64,000 bases of DNA from Neodontobutis hainanensis (taxonomy: Eukaryota > Chordata > Actinopteri > Gobiiformes > Odontobutidae), in the NCBI GenBank assembly GCA_024349245.1, contig JALDNG010000007.1, positions 2,200,001 to 2,264,000 on the forward strand, in the 5' to 3' direction. Shown piece by piece: positions 1-9,995 of the stretch (positions within the stretch are counted from its first letter, which is position 1; each line of letters opens with the position of its first letter). A program made the translations under genes and the position numbers. The notes below the pieces were generated by a model. It was not told where the DNA came from and did no database searches. It saw only the letters and a list, made by a program, of their open reading frames with translations.

Positions 1-146
1 CTGTTGTGACAAGTGATCGCAAATTTACCCTCCACTTCATTCCAGGCCACAATAAAAACAAATTTATGTTTTTCCTTCTCTTCAAACACATTCGGCCGAA
101 CAGCTACCCATCCCGACTCCAGACTGTCCTCCATAGTGAATGACAT
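1..146 (-). CDS. jmy: Junction-mediating and regulatory protein, first coding exon (partial)
   Basis: JMY is an actin nucleator of the WASP family and a p300/p53 cofactor that shuttles between cytoplasm and nucleus. Read on the minus strand from the ATG at 146-144, the exon gives 48 codons beginning MSFTMEDSLESGWVAVRPN and continuing through FVFIVAWNEVEGKFAITCHN. This matches the conserved JMY N-terminus nearly residue for residue and fits the related WHAMM less well. The window edge at base 1 cuts the exon, so the coiled coil and the WH2/CA nucleation modules are not visible. A second in-frame ATG follows four codons later (134-132); the first is chosen because the MSF start is family-typical. 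The bhmt relic lies about 1.6 kb upstream on the same strand, the same order as BHMT-JMY in mammals. The assignment is firm; what lies beyond the edge is unknown. Confidence 0.9.
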   Translation of the reverse strand, partial: MSFTMEDSLESGWVAVRPNVFEEKEKHKFVFIVAWNEVEGKFAITCHN

Positions 147-1704
147 CTCTCAAAAGTGATGTTGCTGGTTGTATGCGCAAAACCAACGTCAAAACTCCAT
201 TTGATGGCGCACAAATGACTGAAGGTGGAGTGTTACTGAATTATAACACGTGTAAAAAGCAGGGGTGTCTCTCTGAGGGCTTTAGTTTTGGTCAGTGCAA
301 AGCAAGGCGCTGTCGTCGCCCATCCTTGGCCCGTTAGCTCCAAACTCCTCAAATGACAAACCAATTAGCATGCAACCATAGCTCCTAAATTAGCATAACC
401 CAAGCGCAAGACTTGATTCTGTCTCCTTAGTGTCTTGAATTCATGTGCCAGTGCAGTTACCAGATCCCAGCAGTATGCCGCGGCCCAGACCTCTCTTTTC
501 ATCATAACACGGCGGCTTGAAACAGCGCTCGAACCAAAACCAGTTCACGTCCCGAAGAATAAGGCCATAAACGAGAGGGAGAACGGGTTTTGTCAGGCTT
601 TGTTGTCATCAGAAAGATTAGCATCCTTTCCTCGTTCAACAAAACAACACGATGGATAACGCCTCATTTGGCTAGCAAGATATGTACCAGAGCAAAATAA
701 TGATGCTGCTGCCTTTAAGTGCTCCAGTAATCCTCGGAACATTGAGCCACACATTTTATTCAGCTCATATAAATGCAAAGTATTTTGACGAATTATGGGG
801 CTTAGATTCAAATATGCACATGCAAAACATCATTTGTAAACATTGGACTACGTCAAAGGTCTGCATTTTCCGTTAACCTTCATTGTGACCATCTGTACTT
901 TGAACCCAGCAATCAAATCTCGGTGGAACCAGGGAACCTGCTTGTAGATGACATGTTATGAAGTAGTGTTGCTATTATGTAGGTAGACGAGAAACATTTG
1001 CAGTTGTAACCTAATTCACTTTAGACTACTGCCTTTTGTTGACTTTCTTATATTTATTTTAAATAAAGTAGCCTAAACTACTTCTTGTCACTTGCTTTCT
1101 AGTATAAATGTCACTCTCAACAATGACTCGAGCAATGTCAAGTCATTATTCTGGGCTCCGAAGCCACCTTGCAATAACGAGGACAAGGTTTTGGTAGAAC
1201 ATAAACTTCAACCATTGACAGATAAAATAATTTTTGATGCCAACTGAAACAATATAAATTTAACTCCAGCAAATTTAAGCACACCACTAAATGTTGAAAA
1301 TTAACGTATGGATAGACTAGATGTAGGCTATAGCTGATTACCCAGGTATGTGCCACATCCCAGGATGGAATATGGGCAGTGGGGAAAGAAGTTATTCTCT
1401 GGCACATGGCGTTGGATGCATCTTTATGTGTTGCTCTTGGCTAATCAGAAAAGATTTTACAGCAGCATGGCCAGGATTAACAAGGTCACAAGCATATATA
1501 TATTATTAGTCACAAAACTAATCCACACCTGTGCAAAACCAGGTCAACTTTGAGTAGGTCTCACCTGATTATTGATTTTGATAAATACATTTATATATTT
1601 TTACATGTTGATAAAAATATATTTATTACATTTTAGTGGCTTAATTTAACACATGATTAGAAAGTAATATAATCCAGTTATTAAAGCTGTGAAAGAACTG
1701 TACA

Positions 1705-1748
<44 letters not shown>

Positions 1749-1777
1749 CAGTGAAGCTCACTATCATACTGGTTCTT
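147..1777. other. jmy upstream region / spacer, no gene seen
   Basis: This spacer holds the presumed jmy 5' UTR and promoter (minus strand). The first 600 bases are moderately GC-rich and contain several TTAGCAT-type words (356-400 and near 608). Beyond about 900 the sequence is AT-rich with only short, family-less ORFs. A (TA)n array is listed separately. I see no coding exon, RNA gene or recognisable transposon. Confidence 0.5.
1709..1744. repeat. (TA)n microsatellite
   Basis: About 18 uninterrupted TA units lie just downstream of the stop codon of the bhmt relic. Confidence 0.95.
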
Positions 1778-2836
1778 TTATTCATCAACTGGTGTGGCCA
1801 TTGAAGGGCAACTGGGACGTCCAGACGCCGGTAAGAGGTTTTCCCAGTACTCTCCGCGAGCCCTGTAAAAAGTTTAAAAAGGTTTTATTTAAAAATGCAG
1901 AGAAACAAATGCTTTTACTTCCCAGCTGTACTGTTCCTTAGCTTTCTTATTTTTTTTGTCTCGCTCTGCAGCCAGCTCCTCTGATATAGCTCTGATATGA
2001 TATGCTTCAATTCCACAGCACCCACCAATATAGCGGCGAGTCACTGTCCTGCACTTCAGCGCTAACAAGAGAGAAGAGATGTCATGGCATTTTAGAATAA
2101 CTGGAGAATAGTATTGGTTTATAACAAAGAAATAAAAAGGTTAAACTTTATATTGAAATATACCAAAGGGGTGCTCCGCCAAACTGATGCATCCAATCAA
2201 GTTACACTCAGGGGTGTGACAACCAAGCGGCTGGATAATCAGATGGGCTTTTAGACTAGCCTTTTTCAGTCCGTCTCTCATCAGCTTCACTGTTTGCAAG
2301 ACTTTGGGTCAAAGTGGCAATTTACTCCAACAATATCAGCTCCTGCATTGACCGGCTGGACTGCACATTCTCCAGGAGGGACTCCATTCATGTCTCCATG
2401 AGGAGAAATGCAGAGCGTTGCACCAACTGTTTTACCACTGGTCTTCAGGACCTCTACTGCCCCCATTTCTTTAATATGTCATATGTCTATAACATCTTTA
2501 ACTACCACTACAATTATTTAAGTGTAAAATCACCAAAAAAGAGAAGAGAGTCAAACAAATACATACAACAGTGTGGTTGTCGTTTTGGTTGAGAAAGAGA
2601 TGTTGAGTTATGGCTGTGCGCAAACAATGTGCTGCAGATTATTTATACCTCGGCTATAAAGAAGTCTATGTCCTTCTTGAGAAAACCCTCCATCTGTTTC
2701 TTAAACATAGACTTAACTTCAGTCTCAGTGCGACTGTTCAAATAGCAAGGAGTTTGGGACACACAGCCAGCAACCAGTGCATCACCTTCATCAGCCACTT
2801 CTCTGGCCATTTCACAGGCTGCCCTGTTGATCTGCC
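1778..2836 (-). pseudogene. Betaine-homocysteine S-methyltransferase relic (bhmt-like)
   Basis: BHMT transfers a methyl group from betaine to homocysteine in the cytosol, using a zinc bound by three cysteines. Exon-like blocks on the minus strand match the C-terminal two thirds. 2836 to about 2655 encodes AREVADEGDALVAG. About 2477-2172 encodes SPHGDMNGVPPGECAV, VGVNCHFDP and KAHLIIQPLGCHTPEC. About 2061-1930 contains the zinc motif YIGGCCGIEAYHIRA. About 1864-1778 ends EYWENLLPASGRPSCPS. Lesions: no block for roughly the first 120 residues is found up to the cenph promoter. A TGA or frame shift lies at the start of the second block. A net -1 shift lies after CHFDP. About 15 codons are missing before YIGGCC. 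The joint to the last exon is out of phase. The remaining splice sites and zinc cysteines look intact, suggesting fairly recent decay. It sits beside jmy, the ancestral bhmt position. Confidence 0.85.
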
Positions 2837-2984
2837 CTGAATAATAACAGACTTACTAAATTATTATAAAATCGGTCTTAAAGTTTAAGTATAAGAATTT
2901 CAAACTGAACACATCTTTAAGATTTTACAGCAGCTTGACCAACATCTCAACACAACAAACTTGGTGATCTTTGAGTAAACTGTT

Positions 2985-3203
2985 ATTACATTTACATTTA
3001 TTCATTTAGCTGACGCTTTTATCCAAAGTGACTTCCATTATTCTATAGTAATTACCAGTATTACAAACACAGGAGGCAAGGTGGGTTAAGTGTCTTGCCC
3101 AAGGACACAACGACAGTATGAACTGTGGGGAGAGCCGGAATCGAACCACCTACCTTCCAGTTGAAGGATGACCACTCTACCCACTGAGCTACTGCCGCCC
3201 TCA
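2985..3203 (-). mobile_element. tRNA-derived SINE (teleost V-SINE-like)
   Basis: On the minus strand the element starts with a tRNA-like head. It has an A box (TAGCTCAGTGGGTAG, about 3177-3191) and a B box (GGTTCGATTCC, 3138-3148), followed by GGGCAAGACACTTAACCC. The far end (2985-3030) carries the widespread fish tail that reads TTCATTTAGCTGACGC on the plus strand. The element lies between the bhmt relic and cenph. SINE class is clear from the Pol III boxes; the family name is from memory. Confidence 0.7.
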
Positions 3204-4290
3204 CCTCTTTTCTATTAAAAACATACAATGACAAACTCCCGATCCCGTTGATCTTTCTCACCACTGCCAATCATCCTCTGGACAAGTTTTCTTCAAAAAA
3301 CGTAAGTTTTTTTTAAGCAGCTATAGCTTTAAGTGTCGTCATCAAGTTGATGCGTTCATGGCTCAAACAAAGCTGGTCTAAAGTGGCAATCGAAGAAACT
3401 GTAATGACCAGTTAATGCGCATGCTATAGTGAAGTTTACTGTTTTTTCGATCGGTGGGACCTATGTTTATATCATAGAACGTAAATAAGAAACGCTAGCA
3501 AGGGGGACTCCCGTGAAGAACGTCAAACAAAAAACAAATAATCAAATATCTGACTAGAACATAAAAAAGCAAGTCTTGCCTTTCTTTTTTAACTGTGTTT
3601 ACTCATCAAAGAATCACACGTTGATTTTGTTAACGTGAAGGAGTGAACAAAAGTAATACATGACATATTGTTTGCTAGCTACTCAGTGTGATATGAACGA
3701 AGATTGTTATACACTTTTTGGCACATGGTGGCGGTAAAAAGCACTAACGAGCAAAAGGGTTTCGCTGAAGAAGAAAGTTTGTCACTTCCGGTCACTTCCT
3801 GGCGGTTTTTCGTTCTTAAAAAGGATGTAAACAAATGTTTTGCAGTTTTTTGCCATCTCCAGTCTTAACTTGTGTACGTACCCCAATAGTATTCCTATAA
3901 TTAGCGTATGAGTATATTGTATCGGGTGGTTTCCAATATGTCGCATAACATACCCGTAGTGTTTACTTTTATTTTAATTAGTTTAAAGTTATCTCTTGTT
4001 GGTTTGTCTTTTACGCGTATAACCTCCACATTTTATATCGCCACACTATTGTTTTTACTTACTCTTGCTTTTCTTTTTAGTTAAATGTTGCTAAACGTAT
4101 TCCTGGCGCCAAATTTAAATAGATGGTTAATGGAGCAGAACTGAACATGGCCGTAATTTATTAGACCACCATATAACATCAACACAATCACGAGACATTT
4201 TTTGTGTAAGGTTATTCAAAATATTTTAGTGTATGTAGTGTTATGCATTGTCCACCTAAGGCTTCACCTGTGTCTCCACAGAGAGGTGTT
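3204..4290. promoter_or_regulatory. cenph upstream region with paired ETS-type sites
   Basis: ACTTCCGG at 3784-3791 is followed closely by a second ACTTCC at 3795-3800, an ETS/GABP-type arrangement common at TATA-less housekeeping promoters. Transcription of cenph probably starts just downstream, and a 5' UTR intron ends at the acceptor tgtctccacag (4280), ten bases before the start codon. No missing bhmt exons and no other gene were found in this stretch. Confidence 0.5.
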
Positions 4291-6170
4291 ATGGAGCAGC
4301 CTGAAGACATTGGGCGCCTCGGGCACACAATGGAAGCTGTGGTACTAAATGAGGAGTTTGTACCCGACAACTCGTCTGGACAAAACGATAACTCTACTAC
4401 AGACATGCTCAGGTCATTGGCTGGACTATTACACTATAATATAATTTGGTTTGTTATGATCTGAACAATAATTGGCTGCCGCACTTACTAAATTCCTTAT
4501 AAAAATGTAAATATCATTTTTTTAGAATAAAGCAACAGATGTCCAACCAGTGCTTTGAGATGGCAGTGCACCTCCAAACAGGTTAATCATTAATTAAGTA
4601 ATACCAGTAATTTTGGCAAAATGTTTTAAGTTAAAAGACATTTGACCACAACAACCTGTTCAGGTTTAGGAACACACTTATTACACATTTAAAAAATGAA
4701 TTTTATTACTGTAGACTATTTCTGTATGTTCTTTTGAAGTTAGTATTTTGGAATATCAACTTGAAAATGACAAGATTTATACTTGTAGTGAATAAACAAA
4801 ATACTTCTACCTACCTACTGTATAATTTTATATTGTGATAAAATGTCACAGGGAAACCTAAAAGATCATGTAGCTCATCTGAAGCTGAGAGAAATTTGTG
4901 AGTATTCAAAAACATTATATTCTTGTTGATTTTATTTGAACAAAATTTGCATGACTTATATTCTATTTTCTTGTATGACACAGGCTGGATTATGTCAGTG
5001 AGATTGAAAAAGTCAAGACTAATTATTTTAACAGCACATTGACTTTGCACAGGTATATATAACTCATCTCACTATTACACTATTACACAAAATAAAAATT
5101 TAAATAAGAAAAGAGCCCAGAAAGTGAAAATGTTTGATGATTCTTTCAGGATGCAGATGTGGCATGCCATTGCAGAAAAGCTTAAACAAAGTGATTTAGA
5201 GGCAAAGTATGTGAAAGCGTAATGAACACTACTTTCTTATATATTTATTTAAGATTTAATAATTTTCTTTTTCTTAGGGAGCTGAAAGGAGTGAGTGAAC
5301 GTTGTATGTCACTTTGTTCACATATAAAACAACTCCAGCATGTAAACTGACTCATCATTTTCAGATTTTGATTTTTTTCCCTTAAACTTTACTTTTGACA
5401 TGTAATTGCCTTATTCTTTATTTCAGGAGTCAAGAAATCTTCAAGGTGAAATTACAGACTTACAAAAGAAAAGACTAGGTATTAGCTCCGATTAATGTAA
5501 ATATCTTGATCTTATTTTCTAGTATTTATTTTTAATTTACATTTTTGGACAGAGATGAAGCGACTTACTCATGAAAGAATGAAGGAGATGGAAGAGTTGA
5601 AGTCCAAGAAAGAACACCCAGACAGTGAGAAGTACAAAGCTGTGTTAGAGAAAGGCCAAGCCAACCTGGAAAAACACAAAAAGATGGCCATGATGACCCA
5701 GAACATCCTGAGGGTGAGTTTAGACACTGTAACTAAAGATGAAAATGTAAATTGTTCATTCATAAAGCAACACTAAATTACTCATCAGGACTAGTGAAAG
5801 ACTTTCTCTACAACTGCATTTGCTAACAAACTAACATGAGACTGTTATATCTCAATATGTAGTGTGCAGATATCTGAAGAGTTGTGTGGAGATGTGTGTT
5901 CTTAAATGGTTAGCACTCAGAGTTACAAAGTGCATTATCTTGTGAGCTGTTTTTTTGGTAAAAGGGCACATAGTGATACTTTAAATATATTACTCACACT
6001 TATTAACAACCAACATGTAATAGAGTACCTGATAATAAATTGCATTGTGTTTGATTGTATTGATGTATTTGTTTTAGGGCCTGCTCTTGGCCTTTAAAGT
6101 CAACTGGATCGATGACCCCAAACTTCGTGACATTGTCATGACACTAGAAGATTTCCCCATCCCAGATTAG
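4291..6170 (+). CDS. cenph: Centromere protein H
   Basis: CENP-H is a coiled-coil subunit of the constitutive centromere-associated network and helps place CENP-A and the outer kinetochore. Exons: 4291-4412, 4526-4581, 4852-4897, 4984-5052, 5150-5206, 5278-5290 (only 13 nt), 5427-5478, 5553-5713, 6078-6170. All phases agree and give 222 residues, slightly short of the roughly 247 in mammals. The middle and C-terminal part is a heptad-rich helix (KSKKEHPDSEKYKAVLEK) ending in the family-diagnostic tail VNWIDDPKLRDIVMTLEDF, which matches human VNWAEDPALKEIVLQLE. The first donor (CAG/gtcatt) is weak. A polyadenylation signal follows near 6211. dimt1 starts only 272 bases downstream on the same strand. 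Identity rests on the tail, the coiled coil and the length. Confidence 0.85.
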
Positions 6171-6442
6171 TAGATCTAACTGTTTTACGTTGTTAAATGT
6201 TTTACTGTTAAATAAACTTAAATTTGAACTGTTTTTGAATCCATATTATTGATTGTATATATTATAGCCATACACATGCACAGCAGTTGCCAGTAGAGGG
6301 CGACAGAGGATAGGGTTGTAACCACATCTTTTAAGGAAGAAGAAGACAGAACACGTGTGTGTTACACATTTGTGTACAGATTTGTTTAGTTTTTCGAATA
6401 TTTTAGTTTGGAATTGTGGAAAAAGATACGGTTAAAGTTAAA

Positions 6443-8644
6443 ATGCCGAAGGTTAAAACGGAGAAAAAGACCCGACAGCATCAAGAAGTCAAAAACCAAG
6501 GTATGTTTGAGCAAAAAGTAGCATTAGCATAACAACTCGGTCAGCTGTTCGGAGTCGACTGCAGCTAAACTTGTGTTGTAGTGAACACTAGAAAATACTA
6601 GTATTTAGTGAAATCCTTTATTAAGATTAATGGTTAGTATAATTATATAAATGAATCCACAGGAACAGCTCGCTTGTAAAACTCCCTCTTTATTCACGTT
6701 TTCTTGTCATGCCAATTAACGTTTTGTCAGCTTGTTGATATTTAGCTAGTCGTGGTTGTTCTGTTTAAACGTACAATAATCTCATAATATGCAAGGGATC
6801 CCAGGTGAATATTTAGCAATAAACCCGTTTTCCTTTTCAATCCCTTTTAAGGCTTAATGAAGATCCCGCATATTATAGCTATAAAAGATAAAGTGTAATG
6901 AATGTAAAATTCATCTTGTGCTCTACAGGCATCATGTTTAACACTGGCATTGGGCAACACATCCTCAAGAACCCTTTGGTTGTGAATGGTATTATAGAAA
7001 AGGTAATATAAAAATGAGCACGGCTATAAAAATATTTCAGTTACTTCAGTGTTAGTCTTGAATGGGTTTATAAGTTTGTGGTTGTGTGTCCAGGCAGCTC
7101 TAAGGCCAACAGATGTTGTTCTTGAGGTGGGACCTGGTACTGGCAACATGACAGTAAAACTTCTGGAAAAGGCAAAAAAGGCCAGTGTCAGCACCCACCA
7201 TCTTAAAACCACAATACCTTTATTCACTAACTATGGCTTCAACAGTATTTCTTTTTTATGTAGGTGGTGGCCTGTGAGTTGGACTGCAGATTGGTGGCTG
7301 AACTTCAGAAGAGAGTCCAGTGCACGTTAGTGTCCAACAGCATAGTGCCCTTAGCCACTCTATTAACATCTGAAAATTGATTCTGTAACAAAGCCCTGCT
7401 GTGTTTTGCTTTTAGGCCAATGCAAACTAAACTTCAGATTTTAGTTGGAGATGTACTAAAGACAGACCTGCCTTTCTTTGACGTGTGCGTGGCTAATTTA
7501 CCATACCAGGTAAAGATTGTCACAAAGAACTTGTCAATTAGTTTTATTTACACTCAAATCTAAACACATTTTTCTCACTTAGATTTCTTCACCGTTTGTC
7601 TTCAAACTTCTGCTACATCGACCTTTCTTTAGGTAAGTTAAGCAGAGCCAAATGTTTGCGTACATGTCAAAACCCAGCCGTTTACTTTTTATTCTCCTTT
7701 GCTCAGGTGTGCAGTGTTGATGTTTCAGAGGGAGTTTGCGATGCGTTTGGTTGCAAAACCTGGAGACAAGCTTTACTGTAGATTGTCCATCAACACACAG
7801 CTATTGGCTCGTGTTGATCATCTCATGAAGGTTTGTCTTGCCAACACTCATAGAGCAAACAACAAAACAGAAGAACCTTTTGAGCTTCATACATAAATGG
7901 GTGTTATGTTTGTTTTTTGACCAGGTGGGAAAGAATAATTTCCGTCCTCCTCCCAAAGTAGAGTCTAGTGTTGTCAGAATAGAACCGAAAAATCCTCCTC
8001 CTCCAGTAAACTTCCAAGTGAGCTTTATTCTGTATAGAGTCATTATATACATACATATGGGATTTCTGTAAACCTTTATTTATCTCCTTTCTCTTCTCTT
8101 AAAAGGAGTGGGACGGCCTAGTCAGAATAGCGTTTGTGAGGAAAAACAAAACCCTCAATGCTGCGTTCAAGTGAGTACCTGTCTGAAATATTACATGCAT
8201 CATTTGTTTTCTCGCTGTGAAGATTTTTTTTTTTTTTACTAAAATACTTTTCCAGGTCTGCTGCTGTTGAGCAGCTGCTTGAAAAAAACTACAGAATTCA
8301 CTGTTCTGTACACAATGTGGTGAGTCAACACCCACATGTATCTTTTTATACTGTGATTTTAGATTGTTTGACAAGTTTGCATCTAAAATAATTTACTCCC
8401 TGACAGGATGTACCTGCCGACTTTAAAATCAGTAAGAAGATTGAAAGTATTTTGCAAGAGGCAGAGTTCAGTGAACAAAGAGCCAGATCCATGGACATTG
8501 ATGACTTCATGGTGTAAGTAAAACTAAACGTCTGCTTTCTTAAGACAAACATAAAGAAACAACTACTTAACTTTTTTTTTTCTTTTTTTAATAATTTCTA
8601 GACTTCTTCACGCATTCAATTCTGCCGGCATCCACTTTTCTTGA
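6443..8644 (+). CDS. dimt1: Dimethyladenosine transferase 1 (18S rRNA adenine dimethyltransferase)
   Basis: DIMT1 is the nuclear KsgA/Dim1 enzyme. It uses S-adenosylmethionine to dimethylate two adjacent adenines near the 3' end of 18S rRNA and is needed for small-subunit processing. Exons: 6443-6500, 6929-7002, 7094-7180, 7264-7325, 7416-7509, 7583-7632, 7707-7830, 7925-8017, 8106-8170, 8256-8319, 8407-8513, 8602-8644. They total 306 residues, against about 313 in human. Visible motifs are the SAM-binding motif I EVGPGTGN (residues 55-62), the catalytic NLPYQ (121-125), and LMFQREFAMRLVAKPGDKLY. The basic start MPKVKTEKKTR is typical. Intron 3 has no usable GT donor; the frame requires the GC at 7181-7182. 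The polyadenylation signal AATAAA is at 8707-8712. The gene runs tail to tail into kif2a. Confidence 0.95.
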
Positions 8645-9995
8645 ATGAATGGAAACCCTTTACCAGTCATATGACAAATATGTGACTCAGAGAAACTGAT
8701 TATTCAAATAAATAATTTGTGATCCACATTTGTGTATTTAATAGCTCATATTGAGATTCTTATGTGGCACCATATGGATAGTGTTTTAGGTAAAGACTGA
8801 AATGGTATGTTGGAAGTCTTGTGAATTGAGAATAAATTACTTATTCAATACAATGTCCAATGTTTTCAAAAATGGCATACTTTTCTTAATTGTTATCGTT
8901 ATCCATACTTTTCTAAATATTTGAGTTAAGCAAAGTCATGATAGTTCCACAACTTCATCCAGTTGCACACTTTGACCATATTGGGGCACCTTACATGTCA
9001 AAATGGCATAAACATTACCAATGAATTTTGTTAGATGCTTAAATTATTTTCAAAAGGACACACAATGGAGGCATCATCATCCAGAGGTAAAGCACAACTT
9101 AAAAAAACACCCAGGGACTGTTATCATGGTCCATACTTCTTTTCTTAGTCCCTTTTGTCATATTACTGTCCACATGAACATAATTACACATGTGGCACAA
9201 GAGTGAAACATGATTTTATTCTAAAATCTGGTGCAAACACCAAGCAACTGAACTAATGATAGGCCAGTTGTCCTTACATTTAATAACCGTTTTTATATCT
9301 TTAACAAAATGTTAGTGAAGAACATTTACATTAGGGTCATTAAGGATAGCTGCTGTCTATGTTGTGACAAGGCAGAAACTGAAGCAAACTACAGGCAAAA
9401 ACCACCAGAAGAACCACAATGTGGCTAATGGCGCTTTCTGAACTGGTCAAAGCACAGCAGGAAGAGAAATGGCGAAATACCAGGTTTATGAGACTGACAA
9501 CAAATAAACGCATTGTCATTATAAACTTGTTGGCCAACACAAGCTGACACAGGATGAGATGAGTACTGTACAGGTCAAACTGAAGAGCCAAAGCATAAAA
9601 GCAGAGACAGAAGTATACATACGCCATCACAGAGTGCACATGCAAAAATGTCAGCCAAAGCAACCAGAAACCAAACACTGGTTTTGTATGGAAACCTTTA
9701 AACACATCCAGGAGATAAAAATGAAACTAGGGGAATCTGTTTCATGGAAAGTACAAATAAGTATAAAAAAATAATTTAACTAAATGGGCAGGAAAACTAA
9801 ATTCTTCATGAAAAAAAAAACTTAATACAAAAAATAAAGAAATGTAGCTGTCCTTCCTTCACTTCTGACAGAACCAGAGTGAGCAAACAAATTTATTAGG
9901 AATGGGTTTATAAGAAATGTAATTCCTTTACTTTTTCAAGTTGTGCCAAACATCTAGTGGTTATGAACTTATGTGCCACTCATTAGCCTTGGTCT
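8645..9995. other. Convergent 3' ends of dimt1 and kif2a
   Basis: The dimt1 3' UTR is short, with AATAAA at 8707-8712. On the minus strand the kif2a 3' UTR extends from 9995 to at least a polyadenylation signal at 9215-9220 (AATAAA read in reverse), about 780 bases. The intervening 500 bases are AT-rich and show no gene. A 121-codon minus ORF inside the UTR (9340-9705) is hydrophobic, low in complexity and not considered real. Confidence 0.55.

Noticed and set aside
3121..3203. Possible tRNA gene
   Set aside because: A and B boxes are present, but the cloverleaf and anticodon arm are not intact and the sequence continues into a SINE body and tail.
9340..9705. 121-codon hydrophobic minus-strand ORF
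   Set aside because: Lies within the kif2a 3' UTR, has low complexity and no start context, splice link or family similarity.
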